Positions 54,202-63,342 of a DNA stretch of 64,000 bases are shown here, one piece after another (within the stretch, counting starts at the first letter, position 1; each line of letters begins with the position of its first letter). Below the pieces are notes generated by a model, which was given only the letters and a program-made list of their open reading frames with translations, was not told the origin of the DNA and searched no databases. The DNA comes from Bacteroidales bacterium (GTDB lineage: Bacteria > Bacteroidota > Bacteroidia > Bacteroidales > UBA10428): assembly GCA_016926235.1 (NCBI GenBank), contig JAFGOZ010000221.1:36906-100905 (forward strand), written 5' to 3'. The translations under genes and the position numbers were made by a program.

Positions 54202-55932
54202 CTATAATGGGCTGAATTTATCCAACTCGCCTTCAACTTGTTTAATCCTGAAGATAACCCTGCGGTTTGCATTCCATTCATCATTTGTCCTTGGAGGATT
54301 ATATTTAGGGCTCTTGTCACCCATGCCTACAGCTACAAACTGCGAAGCATCTACATTTACGCCTTGTTTTTTACAATAATTCAGGAAGCTGGTCCTTACA
54401 TTCTGAGCTCTTTCCAGTGAAAGGCTTTTTACCCTCTGTTTCATCTGGTTTATTTCAGCCTGGCTTTTATGGCCGGGTTCGTTGTTGGCAAGAGCTTTTT
54501 CGGCTTTTAGTATTCCCAGGGGATCTGAATGTCCTTCAATAACAACAAGTGCACCACTGTTGGTTTCGGCGATGTCAAGGGCTTTGGCAAAATCTTTTTG
54601 ATATTTTTCTATAGGGAAATCACTCTGGTTTGGATCAAAGTTGATTTCAATAACAAATAAAGTTCCTTCTTCTTCCCATTCCGTTGCTTCTGCCATTATT
54701 TGATTTTCAACTTCTTTGGCTACTTTTTGCTCATCGAACTTCTGTTCTGTTGTAGTAGTAGGATTTGCATATTTAAGCCCGCTTGCCAGCGTATTATAGT
54801 CCCAATTGGCTGAGGCCAGGGTTGTACTGGTAGTAAGCAATCCAAGTGATTTAAACGATTTTTGAATTTCGGAGTTAAGAGTTGTGAAATTTCTAGTGGT
54901 CCCTTTTCCGGTAAAGAAAGATACGTTTCCAGAGTAACCCACAAATTTACAATCACCCAAAAGCGCTTCTGCATCTGAAGTAAATTGTGATGATCCAAGT
55001 AACATCTCAGCCGATTTACTCATCAGTTGTCTGTATTTTGATTGATTGGCAGATTTGTTTTTCAAAATATCACGAAGGGTCTCTTCTGCCATCATAAGGG
55101 ATTTTATAAATTTCATTACTTCTGATTTATTTGCATCGAAATAATCCTTACGTACGGCATATACATCAGCGATAATACGGCTGGCAGTTTTTGTAGAAAG
55201 CAGTATCTGCGCACCTTTAACTGAACCTTCGGCTCCTGTGCCAACCGCACCGTTTGAGGTCAGAAGTAACCCATCCGGAATAATACACATCACTGCATCC
55301 AGTGAATTATCACTTTGAAATGCCGAAACCGGGTCAACAATCTTACCGGCAACCGGATCAGAGATCGTTAATTGTGATAACCATTTAAACTGAACTGAAC
55401 TTAATCGGCCAGCTTTTTGAAACAGGTTGGCAGCATAGTCCATATGAGGACCATATAATTGAAGAGCAACCGTTTTTACCGTATTCAGGTTTTTTCCTGA
55501 TTTTACTACCATGGCATCTCCACCTTCTGACCAGGTTAATTGGTAAATTACCACAAGTTGGGTCCCGGTACTTTTAAACGCATCTGAAGCAGCGTTTATC
55601 ATACCCATTGTTCCTCTCAGGTAGGGTGTTTCGCCTGAAATACACATCTGTACCTGTTTTTGAAAATCATCTTCACGAAACAAGGATACATTTAATCCGT
55701 TTTTAGTAAAAATACCGTCTGTTTCTGCCAGAATGGTTGCAATATCGCCACCCCAGGTAATAAGAGGTACTTTCGTAGTTCCTGCTTTAACAGGTTTTAG
55801 AGAGGTATTTACTTTCTGGGAGAGGGGCTTTGGTGTTAGATAATCGATACTTTGTGCATGAATAAAAGAAAATAATAGAAAACTTCCAAGAATGGACAAT
55901 AAACAACTTTTAAATGTACATGGCATTTTCAT
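54202..55932 (-). CDS. Secreted solute-binding protein fused to OmpA domain
   Basis: 576 residues with a signal peptide (MKMPCTFKSCLLSILGSFLLFSFIHAQ). An SsuA/NMT1-type binding domain spans about 50-400 (VPLITWGGDIATILAETDGIF, GLNVSLFREDDFQKQVQMCI), then a short linker and an OmpA domain (about 445-565, EINFDPNQSDFPIEKYQKD, VVIEGHSDPLG, RAQNVRTSFLNYC, GMGDKSPKYNPPRTNDEWNANRRVIF in part). It is the first gene of the minus-strand operon that ends with the ABC ATPase. Same architecture as the other fusion, but soluble and secreted. Its binding domain resembles that one and the importer's own binding protein, so the operon holds three related binding domains. Confidence 0.88.
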   Translation of the reverse strand: MKMPCTFKSCLLSILGSFLLFSFIHAQSIDYLTPKPLSQKVNTSLKPVKAGTTKVPLITWGGDIATILAETDGIFTKNGLNVSLFREDDFQKQVQMCISGETPYLRGTMGMINAASDAFKSTGTQLVVIYQLTWSEGGDAMVVKSGKNLNTVKTVALQLYGPHMDYAANLFQKAGRLSSVQFKWLSQLTISDPVAGKIVDPVSAFQSDNSLDAVMCIIPDGLLLTSNGAVGTGAEGSVKGAQILLSTKTASRIIADVYAVRKDYFDANKSEVMKFIKSLMMAEETLRDILKNKSANQSKYRQLMSKSAEMLLGSSQFTSDAEALLGDCKFVGYSGNVSFFTGKGTTRNFTTLNSEIQKSFKSLGLLTTSTTLASANWDYNTLASGLKYANPTTTTEQKFDEQKVAKEVENQIMAEATEWEEEGTLFVIEINFDPNQSDFPIEKYQKDFAKALDIAETNSGALVVIEGHSDPLGILKAEKALANNEPGHKSQAEINQMKQRVKSLSLERAQNVRTSFLNYCKKQGVNVDASQFVAVGMGDKSPKYNPPRTNDEWNANRRVIFRIKQVEGELDKFSPL

Positions 55933-56076
55933 GGGTTTTTATTTTTAATTAGACAAATTTTCGGATTTGGTTTTTTGCAATATGAAAAATAGGAAAAAAG
56001 TCAGACTTAAAAAAATTAAATTCACTTAGTCTTTTGAATTATCTGTAATAATATCATCCGTAGTTGTATTTTTTTA

Positions 56077-56189
56077 ATCCCGGAGGGATTATATATCTAT
56101 AGAAAACATTGATCAAAAGTAAGTAAGACCCCAGCCGGGGTCGAATATTTTTGACGATAAACACTATAAACATATGATCCCTCCGGGAT
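56077..56189. repeat. Nested inverted-repeat element (ATCCCGGAGGGAT type)
   Basis: ATCCCGGAGGGAT (56077-56089) and its exact inverse ATCCCTCCGGGAT (56177-56189) flank a 100-base core that itself holds GACCCC-AGCC-GGGGTC (56127-56142). The 317-base gap 55933-56249 contains nothing else recognisable. A related but truncated element is at the window end (63965-64000). Elements of this look are common between Bacteroidota genes; transposition origin is inference. Confidence 0.65.
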
Positions 56190-56249
56190 CAATTATTCTC
56201 TTCTTTTATTATTTTTTGATGCCATTCAAACCATTGTTGAATTTGAATA

Positions 56250-57293
56250 TTATAACAAAAACTGAAAGTTCTGTGTGGCGTTAAATTTTTCAAATTTTTC
56301 AAATAGTTTCATTTCATCCGGATCATCAGGACGAAGAAAGCTGCCTCCATCAACAGCCAGGCCCTCATCGCTTAATCCAACATATAGTGTAATGTTTTTA
56401 TCCTTTGCATGAAGCACTGCTTCTCTTGTGCTTGCCAGAGTAGGAGGTGTGTAATTTCCTTTCAGAAATTCTTTTTCCAATACGGTGCCTCTGGAAACAT
56501 AGGTTGGATTAAGGTGCATATTAATTTCTATATCATACTTTTTTGCCAGTTCATCCAATAGATCAATACCTCTTTTAATATCATTTATTGCTTCTTCATC
56601 AGTTAGTCCGGGTACAGGCTTAAGCATAAAATAGGTTTTAAGCCGTATTTTTTTAAAATTATCAATCTCTTTTTCTATATGTTTTTTATTTGTAATAGCA
56701 ATATCCTGCGCCAGTTCATGAAGTTTTCTTATTTCTAATCCTTTATTGAAAACATCGTTACGAATATGATCATCAAATGCCTCAACGCCAATAGCCAGTT
56801 CAAGGGCAGAGGGGGAATACCCTTCCCGGAGTGCACGGGCAAGTACTTCTAGTTCAGCCAGGTCAACATATTCCGGACGGGTTTCAAGGGTTACGGTTTC
56901 CACATGCGGGCATTCCATGTTTATTTTAGCAATGAGGTAAAGCAGGGCTGTAGTTGAAAAGGTATCCTCATCCAGTATTGAACCATTGTTTGAGATGATG
57001 ATCTTTTTTATTTCCTGCTTTTCCGTTTCACTAAGAATATTATAGAAAACTGAATCGATCTGCCGCATTATATTCCTGTAATCAATATGGTTTTGCGACA
57101 TTTTTGAAGGCAGGTTACATCCGGCACATAATGAATAACGGCATGCCTGCGTATAAAATACCAGGAATAGCAACTTACCTTCGTGGGTTTCCTGAAACCA
57201 GTATTCGGATATCACACGAGGGTTTCCTATATCAATGAAGGTATACGTCTTGTGGGCCTTTTTGGTCCTTGTAATAAGTGGATTCTCGCTCAA
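56250..57293 (-). CDS. Radical SAM protein with Elp3-like core
   Basis: 347 residues. The cluster motif is CRYSLCAGCNLP, i.e. CX4CX2C near residue 52, a variant of the CX3CX2C motif; residues that follow (IIISNNGSILDEDTF, ETVTLETRPEYVD, LELAIGVEAFDD) form the Elp3/MiaB/NifB-like TIM barrel. C-terminal part has YVGLSDEGLAVDGGSFLRPDDPDEMKL in part. It uses SAM and a 4Fe-4S cluster for a radical reaction. Members of this group modify tRNA or are unassigned; the substrate is unknown. Alternative starts are not evident; it is divergent from the small ORF at 57318. Confidence 0.83.
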   Translation of the reverse strand: MSENPLITRTKKAHKTYTFIDIGNPRVISEYWFQETHEGKLLFLVFYTQACRYSLCAGCNLPSKMSQNHIDYRNIMRQIDSVFYNILSETEKQEIKKIIISNNGSILDEDTFSTTALLYLIAKINMECPHVETVTLETRPEYVDLAELEVLARALREGYSPSALELAIGVEAFDDHIRNDVFNKGLEIRKLHELAQDIAITNKKHIEKEIDNFKKIRLKTYFMLKPVPGLTDEEAINDIKRGIDLLDELAKKYDIEINMHLNPTYVSRGTVLEKEFLKGNYTPPTLASTREAVLHAKDKNITLYVGLSDEGLAVDGGSFLRPDDPDEMKLFEKFEKFNATQNFQFLL

Positions 57294-57317
57294 TTTTCAG
57301 GGTTTTTAAAAATAAGG

Positions 57318-57440
57318 ATGAAAGGTAGTAAAAATCTTGTTTTATTGTTTGTTTTCATGCTGTGTTTTCAGGTTTGCAGGGAAGTTTTTTCAATTGGAGT
57401 TCGCAGTGATATTTTAAATCAATTTAAAAATTGCACATAA
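57318..57440 (+). CDS. Possible 40-residue secreted/membrane peptide
   Basis: ATG with AAGG just upstream; the product MKGSKNLVLLFVFMLCFQ then VCREVFSIGVRSDILNQFKN has a signal-like basic start and hydrophobic core, then a short hydrophilic end. It is divergent from the radical SAM gene, with 24 bases between starts. Short, without a visible promoter, so it may be chance. Confidence 0.25.
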   Translation: MKGSKNLVLLFVFMLCFQVCREVFSIGVRSDILNQFKNCT

Positions 57441-57453
57441 TTACTTGCTTTCC

Positions 57454-57486
57454 AGACCTGACAGGTTTATAAAACTTGTCAGGTCT
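57454..57486. repeat. Palindromic element AGACCTGACAGG...CCTGTCAGGTCT type
   Basis: AGACCTGACAGGTTT and AAACTTGTCAGGTCT are inverse with one mismatch around TAT. It lies directly before the tandem-repeat stretch. No T run follows. Similar palindromes occur frequently between genes of this phylum. Confidence 0.6.
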
Positions 57487-57507
57487 CCGGGATATAAAAA
57501 CTAACCG

Positions 57508-57716
57508 TTAATTTTCTGTCCCAGGGAACATAGATGTAAATTTCGATGGTTAATTTCCTTACCCAAGGAACGCGGACATGAAATTCAACCGTCAGTTTTC
57601 TTTCCTGAGGAGCGCAGATATGAAATTTGACCGTTTATTTTCTTTCCTGAACTTCTGGGGGAAAGAATTTGACGGTTTAATTTTGATCTGGAACAGTGCA
57701 GGAAAGATTTTAACGG
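57508..57716. repeat. Degenerate 42-base tandem repeat, five units
   Basis: Units at 57508, 57550, 57592, 57634 and 57676 (42, 42, 42, 42, 41 bases) and a partial sixth. Shared features are a T-rich opening (TTAATTTTCT/TCAGTTTTCT), a middle CC(C/T)-GGA/GGG block and an end of TGAAATTNGACCG. On the minus strand, three adjacent units translate in one frame to a 14-residue repeat (T-V/I-K/E-F-H/Y-x-x-x-P-x-x-R-K-L), broken in the fourth unit by a stop, and there is no start codon. The 750 bases 57294-58044 hold no other gene. Confidence 0.75.
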
Positions 57717-58044
57717 TCAGATTTGATGAGGAATTTGAAAAATATTAATATAAAATATTTAGGGAGGAAGAATTAATTATACATAAAAAATATTTACTTT
57801 TACATCCAAGAGTTTGTTGACACAAAAAGATAACATTACTATTAATCAGTCAACTTTACTCCATCCACCCCAAAACTACACCATAAGTAACATAAAAAAA
57901 TTTATGCCAATGGTGTATTGTATAGAAATAATTCTAAATAGTAATTTCCCCTGACGGAAAACTACTTATACCTTATTACCCCCACACAACCTTACTAATA
58001 GTGCAACTACGAAATTTTTTACCAAACTATTAAAACTTACAAGT

Positions 58045-59085
58045 ATGAAAAAAACATTTACAATTCTGTTTCTATTAATCGGTGCAATTATGTATGCACA
58101 AGATTCAACCTATACCGCACTAAGGGTTGTAGGAACTAATACCCCTGTTATTGATGGTACTATTGATGCCATCTGGGATGAGGTTGAAATTGTTCCTTTG
58201 ACGAAAATGCCAGTCAAACCAGATCAAAATCCATACACCCTGCCTGATGATTCTGCTGACTTTTATGCTGAATTTGGAATGATATGGTGTGATACCGGTA
58301 TGTTTTTCCTTTTTACCATTGTTGATGATGTTGTAAGAATAGAAGATGATGATCCATCTTACGATTATGTTCCCAATGATAAGTGGTGGACAGATGATAA
58401 TGTAAATATTTTATTCTCAAAAGATTTGGCAAATGCAACCTTTGAACAATGGGAATTTGCCTACCAGTATAATATTAACCAGGAAGAGAAGTTATCATCA
58501 GGCGATTGGCAATATACACCTGCAAGGCTTGATTCAAACCTTGTGCAGACAGCCTGGTACAATGATGAGAACTTGTATACGCTTGAAACATTTATTAATT
58601 TTGATTGCTTTACTAAAACTGCTATTCTTAACCCCGGCGCCGAAGATACTATTCAAGTGGAAATGAGAGCCAGGGATGATGATGATGGTGAAGGTACAAG
58701 CTGGGAACATATGTACCAATGGGCAACTTATAACTACCAGGTTGAAGGTACCGGAGAAGGTTTAGGTAAAGTGTATCTCTCTCCTGACACAGTGAAAATT
58801 ACTGTAGGAGTACAAAATATATCAACCGGAATCAGCACTATTAGTTTAATTCCCAATCCTGTAAAAGACATGGCTAACTTACAGGTAGAACTCACAAAGC
58901 AAAGCAACATTACGGTTGATCTTTTTGATATAACAGGAAGTAAAATCTTAAACCTGTTAAATGAAGTCAGGGGAGCCGGACAACAAACAATACCTGTGAA
59001 TATAAGTAATGTAAATACAGGTTGTTACCTCTTGAGGATTTCTGAGGGTAGTCAATCCAAAGTTATTCGACTTGTGAAAATGTAA
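58045..59085 (+). CDS. Secreted CBM9/DOMON-like protein with T9SS sorting domain
   Basis: 346 residues. Signal peptide MKKTFTILFLLIGAIMYAQ; then a CBM9-like beta-sandwich (about 25-245: VDGTIDAIWDEVE-type 'VIDGTIDAIWDEVEIVPL', DDNVNILFSKDL, QVEMRARDDDDGEGT) and a C-terminal type IX secretion sorting domain (about 262-346, SLIPNPVKDMANLQVEL). The acidic DDDDGEGT stretch may bind calcium. It probably binds a sugar or other cell-surface ligand after secretion. Its neighbours do not explain its role. The 5' leader is AT-rich without a clear promoter; the terminator follows. Confidence 0.85.
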   Translation: MKKTFTILFLLIGAIMYAQDSTYTALRVVGTNTPVIDGTIDAIWDEVEIVPLTKMPVKPDQNPYTLPDDSADFYAEFGMIWCDTGMFFLFTIVDDVVRIEDDDPSYDYVPNDKWWTDDNVNILFSKDLANATFEQWEFAYQYNINQEEKLSSGDWQYTPARLDSNLVQTAWYNDENLYTLETFINFDCFTKTAILNPGAEDTIQVEMRARDDDDGEGTSWEHMYQWATYNYQVEGTGEGLGKVYLSPDTVKITVGVQNISTGISTISLIPNPVKDMANLQVELTKQSNITVDLFDITGSKILNLLNEVRGAGQQTIPVNISNVNTGCYLLRISEGSQSKVIRLVKM

Positions 59086-59110
59086 AAGGAACTATTATAT
59101 TTTAAATAGT

Positions 59111-59150
59111 ACCCTGTAAATATTATATTTACAGGGTATTTTTTTCTTTT
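59111..59150 (+). terminator. Intrinsic terminator after the CBM9-like gene
   Basis: ACCCTGTAAAT pairs perfectly with ATTTACAGGGT (11 pairs) around a 5-base loop, followed by ATTTTTTTCTTTT. The T tract ends 6 bases before the next gene's ATG. Confidence 0.9.
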
Positions 59151-59155
59151 ACATT

Positions 59156-59698
59156 ATGGATATAACAACTGAACGCCTTATCTTAAAAGAAGTTACACGA
59201 AAAGATATAACTACAATATATACTATTCACTCCCTTCCCGAAGTGGATGAATTTAACACTCTGGGTATTCCTGAAAGCATAAAAGTTACTAAAAAATTAA
59301 TACAGCCTTATCTTACCGATCAACGACAAAGGAAAAGAAAACTATTCTACTGGATTGTGAGATTGAAAGACAGTAATGAAGCCATCGGAACCTGTGGTTT
59401 GAGCCTTGCAGCCGAACGTTTTAAGATGGGTGAAATTTACTACAGCCTCATTCCATCGCATTGGGGAAAAGGATTAGGCACTGAAGTAGCTCAAAGTCTT
59501 ATAAATTATGGTTTTAACTCACTGCATCTTCATCGTATTGAAGCCGGGGTTGCAACAGATAATATTCGATCAATAAAAGTATTGGAAAAAGCCGGGATGA
59601 TACGTGAAGGCACCCGAAGAAAGATATTGCCCATACGTGGAGAATGGAAAGACAACTTCCATTATGCTATTCTTGAAAGTGATTTTAAACCAATTTAA
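59156..59698 (+). CDS. GNAT-family N-acetyltransferase (RimJ/RimL type)
   Basis: 180 residues, one GNAT domain. ITTERLILKEVTRKDITTIY opens like RimJ/RimL proteins; the acetyl-CoA loop is SHWGKGLGTEVAQSL (near residue 100), and the last strand runs through VLEKAGMIREGTRR. It transfers acetyl from acetyl-CoA to an amine, such as a ribosomal protein N-terminus or an antibiotic; the target is unknown. The ATG sits 6 bases after a terminator's T tract, so its transcript must start inside the terminator or read through from upstream. Confidence 0.9.
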   Translation: MDITTERLILKEVTRKDITTIYTIHSLPEVDEFNTLGIPESIKVTKKLIQPYLTDQRQRKRKLFYWIVRLKDSNEAIGTCGLSLAAERFKMGEIYYSLIPSHWGKGLGTEVAQSLINYGFNSLHLHRIEAGVATDNIRSIKVLEKAGMIREGTRRKILPIRGEWKDNFHYAILESDFKPI

Positions 59699-59857
59699 GA
59701 ATTGTCATTTTAATTCAAAAAATCAATTAAAAATTTTTAGATTATCTGTTATAGTGAAATTATTTTATTAACAATCATATAAAGTTTTCACCATAACTAT
59801 CTTTTTTGTAATGCAATTTTCTAAATTGTACCCCGAAAAGCTTACAATGAATTAATT

Positions 59858-62800
59858 ATGGCAAAAAGAGAGGATATTCAAAAAGTCCTGATCATAGGTT
59901 CAGGCCCTATTATTATTGGTCAGGCATGTGAATTTGATTATTCAGGGACACAGGCATGTAAAGCCTTACGATCTCTGGGTTATAAAATAGTACTTGTCAA
60001 CTCAAATCCGGCTACCATTATGACAGACCCGGGAATGGCCGATATCACTTATATTGAGCCTCTTAATGAATATGCGCTCACAGAAATAATCAAAAAAGAG
60101 CGTCCGGATGCCTTACTCCCCAATCTTGGTGGCCAAACAGGCTTGAACCTGTCCTCGCTTCTTGCAAAAAAAGGTATCCTTGATAAATATGGAGTAAAAA
60201 TAATAGGAGTTAATATAGACGCTATAGAACGGGGTGAAGACCGCACGGCATTTAAACAAACTATGGATCGCCTCGGTATTGAAATGCCTAAAAGTAAGGC
60301 TGTTTACACCCTGGAAGATGCTGAAAAGGTAGCTGAAGAACTGGGATATCCCGTCGTAATAAGGCCTGCTTATACAATGGGGGGTACCGGTGGGGGGCTG
60401 GTATACAATGTTGAAGAATTAAGAATTATTGCCAGCCGGGGCCTTGCAGCCAGCATTGTTAATCAGGTTTTGATTGAAGAATCTGTTCTTGGCTGGGAAG
60501 AACTCGAACTGGAAGTCGTAAGGGATGCTAAAGACCAGGTAATAACGGTATGTTTTATTGAGAATGTAGATGCAATGGGAATACACACAGGTGACTCTTA
60601 CTGTACGGCACCTATGCTCACTATTTCTGAAGAATTACAGCAAAGACTTCAGAAATATTCTTATGATATAGTAAAGGCAATTGAGGTTATAGGTGGCACG
60701 AATGTACAGTTTGCCCATGATCCGAAAACAGACCGTATAGTGGTTATTGAAATCAATCCACGCACATCCCGGTCGTCGGCACTTGCCTCAAAAGCAACCG
60801 GGTTCCCTATAGCTATGGTTTCCTCACTCCTGGCTGGCGGACTTACAATGGATGAAATACCCTATTGGCGAGACGGATCATTAGAAAAATATACTCCTTC
60901 GGGTGATTATGTAGTAGTAAAATTCGCCCGATGGGCCTTTGAAAAATTTGACGGACTGGAGGACAAGCTGGGAACACAAATGCAGGCTGTCGGAGAGGTG
61001 ATGAGCATTGGTAAAAACTATAAAGAAGCTTTACAAAAAGCCATTCGTTCATTAGAGACAGGCAGATATGGATTGGGATTTGCTAAAGATTTTAATAAAA
61101 AAAGCCTTCCGGAATTAATAAGTTTGTTAAAACATGCATCCAGTGAACGCCAGTTCATCATGTACGAAGCCCTCCGTAAAGGTGCTTCAACAGAAGATTT
61201 GCATGAAAAGACCCATATTAAGAGATGGTTTATTGAACAAATGAAAGAATTAGTAGAACTGGAAGAGAAAATTCTAAAATACAAAGGGAAATTAATACCT
61301 GATGATCTTCTTATCCAAGCTAAGAAAGATGGATTTGCCGATAAATACCTGTCAAAACTTTTAACTATTCCTGAAAAGAATATTCGGGAAAAACGAATTT
61401 CCTTAGGCATGAATGAAGCCTGGGAAGCTGTACCTGTTAGCGGTGTGAAAAACGCTGCATACTATTTCTCAACATATAATGCCCCTGATAGGGTGGCCGT
61501 GAGCAATAATAAGAAAATTATGGTCCTTGGCGGAGGCCCCAACCGGATTGGGCAGGGTATTGAATTTGACTATTGCTGTGTTCATGCAGCATTCGCCATA
61601 CGGGAGCAGGGTCTGGAATCGATCATGGTAAATTGTAATCCTGAAACGGTATCTACTGATTACGATACTTCTGATAAATTATATTTCGAACCTCTTACAG
61701 TTGAAGATGTCCTTAGCATCTATAATAAAGAAAAACCTGAAGGAGTAATTGTGCAATTTGGGGGACAGACACCTTTAAATATTGCTAATGAACTGGCAGA
61801 AGCGGGAGTAAAAATACTGGGCACTCATCCTGAAAAAATTGATCTTGCAGAAGACCGCGACCGTTTCCGCAAAATAATGGAAAAATTGGGTATTCCTCAA
61901 CCCAAATCCGGTATGGCAAGCAACCTCGATGAAGCTTTAAAAATCGCTGCTGAAATTGGATATCCTCTGATGGTCAGACCTTCGTACGTTCTGGGTGGCA
62001 GGGCAATGAAGATTGTACTTGACGAAGAAATGCTCAGGCAATATGTACTCGCGGCAGTAGATGTAACTCCTGAAAGGCCTATACTTATAGATAAATTTCT
62101 TGAAAATGCAGTTGAAGCAGAAGCTGATGCCATCTCTGATGGCCATGATGCTTATGTGCCAGCCATAATGGAACATATTGAATATGCCGGAGTCCATTCA
62201 GGTGACTCAGCTTGTGTAATCCCTCCCGTAGGTATTGCAGAAAAACATCTTCAAACCATTTATGAATATACAAAAAAAATTGCTGTTGAATTTCAGGTAG
62301 TTGGATTAATGAATATACAATACGCAATATGCAATGATAAAGTATATATCCTGGAAGCTAATCCCAGGGCATCACGCACAGTACCTTTAGTTTCTAAAGT
62401 ATGCAACATCTCTATGGCCAAAATCGCAACAGAAATTATGCTCGGTAAAAAACTTTCGGATTTTAATCTTAACCGGAAAAGATTTACTCATTTTGGAGTT
62501 AAAGAAGCAGTATTCCCCTTCAATATGTTCCCGGATGTAGATCCGGTGTTGGGACCTGAAATGCGTTCCACTGGAGAAGTACTCGGACTTGCAGATTCTT
62601 TTGGATTAGCCTACTTTAAATCACAGGAAGCCACGAACCTCTTGCTACCTATCGAAGGTACAGTGCTTATCACCATTGCCGACCGTGACAAAGATGGAAT
62701 TATTGAACCAGCCAGGCAATTGCAGGATATGGGCTTTAATATTCTTGCTACTGACGGGACTAAAAAATTTCTTGAAAATAATGGCATTAAATCACAATTT

Positions 62801-63058
62801 ATAAAGAAAATATATGAAGGAAGACCAAATATTGATGACGCCATAAAAAATGGCGAAATCAACCTTGTAATCAATACACCAGCGGGAAAATTAAGTGAAT
62901 ATGACGATTCATATATACGAAAAACGGCCATTAAACAAAAAATTCTATATATTACTACTACCGCAGCTGCTGCTGCCGCTGTAAAGGGAATTAAGGACAG
63001 AAGAAATGGTGAGTACAAAGTGAAGTCATTACAAGAATACCACAAAGACATTAAATAA
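59858..63058 (+). CDS. carB: Carbamoyl-phosphate synthase large subunit
   Basis: 1066 residues, the full CarB size. Two ATP-grasp halves (about 1-545 and 546-935) show GSGPIIIGQACEFDYSGTQA and GGGPNRIGQGIEFDYCCVHA at their starts, with TMGGTGGGLVYNVEEL in the first. A C-terminal methylglyoxal-synthase-like domain (about 936-1066) would bind allosteric effectors. It makes carbamoyl phosphate for pyrimidines and arginine. The glutaminase subunit carA is not adjacent, as often in Bacteroidota. The single gene has 158 bases upstream with no visible operator. Confidence 0.97.
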   Translation: MAKREDIQKVLIIGSGPIIIGQACEFDYSGTQACKALRSLGYKIVLVNSNPATIMTDPGMADITYIEPLNEYALTEIIKKERPDALLPNLGGQTGLNLSSLLAKKGILDKYGVKIIGVNIDAIERGEDRTAFKQTMDRLGIEMPKSKAVYTLEDAEKVAEELGYPVVIRPAYTMGGTGGGLVYNVEELRIIASRGLAASIVNQVLIEESVLGWEELELEVVRDAKDQVITVCFIENVDAMGIHTGDSYCTAPMLTISEELQQRLQKYSYDIVKAIEVIGGTNVQFAHDPKTDRIVVIEINPRTSRSSALASKATGFPIAMVSSLLAGGLTMDEIPYWRDGSLEKYTPSGDYVVVKFARWAFEKFDGLEDKLGTQMQAVGEVMSIGKNYKEALQKAIRSLETGRYGLGFAKDFNKKSLPELISLLKHASSERQFIMYEALRKGASTEDLHEKTHIKRWFIEQMKELVELEEKILKYKGKLIPDDLLIQAKKDGFADKYLSKLLTIPEKNIREKRISLGMNEAWEAVPVSGVKNAAYYFSTYNAPDRVAVSNNKKIMVLGGGPNRIGQGIEFDYCCVHAAFAIREQGLESIMVNCNPETVSTDYDTSDKLYFEPLTVEDVLSIYNKEKPEGVIVQFGGQTPLNIANELAEAGVKILGTHPEKIDLAEDRDRFRKIMEKLGIPQPKSGMASNLDEALKIAAEIGYPLMVRPSYVLGGRAMKIVLDEEMLRQYVLAAVDVTPERPILIDKFLENAVEAEADAISDGHDAYVPAIMEHIEYAGVHSGDSACVIPPVGIAEKHLQTIYEYTKKIAVEFQVVGLMNIQYAICNDKVYILEANPRASRTVPLVSKVCNISMAKIATEIMLGKKLSDFNLNRKRFTHFGVKEAVFPFNMFPDVDPVLGPEMRSTGEVLGLADSFGLAYFKSQEATNLLLPIEGTVLITIADRDKDGIIEPARQLQDMGFNILATDGTKKFLENNGIKSQFIKKIYEGRPNIDDAIKNGEINLVINTPAGKLSEYDDSYIRKTAIKQKILYITTTAAAAAAVKGIKDRRNGEYKVKSLQEYHKDIK

Positions 63059-63342
63059 AAATTCGTATAATGAATTGTGATTGAATCTTTATTTAATAAT
63101 CATTCCAAAGTTTTCTGCAAAACATAAAAACTTTCCAATTTTAGTATGTATCTCCTTTAACAAGGACGTTTATAACGAATAACCATATCATCTGAGCGCA
63201 ATAAAAAGACTGTTTACCGATTAATCTCTATTATTCACCGAAAACATTTTATATTATTCATAACTCATAAGTATTTTTACAATCTGTTTATTACTAAATG
63301 AACCAACATAGACCGGATAGTATTTTTTTGTTAAAAATCATA
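63059..63342. other. Gene-free stretch upstream of the GbsR-type regulator
   Basis: AT-rich, without coding potential, terminator or clear repeat. The informative part of the 352-base gap is the operator and promoter at 63343-63390. Confidence 0.5.

Noticed and set aside
57183..57317. Extension of the small plus-strand ORF upstream into the radical SAM gene
   Set aside because: It would run antisense through the start of a well-supported gene. Only the last 40 codons, beyond that gene, are worth noting.
57508..57716. The tandem repeats as a CRISPR array
   Set aside because: Units are only 42 bases long with no constant direct repeat of 25-40 bases and no separate unique spacers; no cas genes lie nearby.
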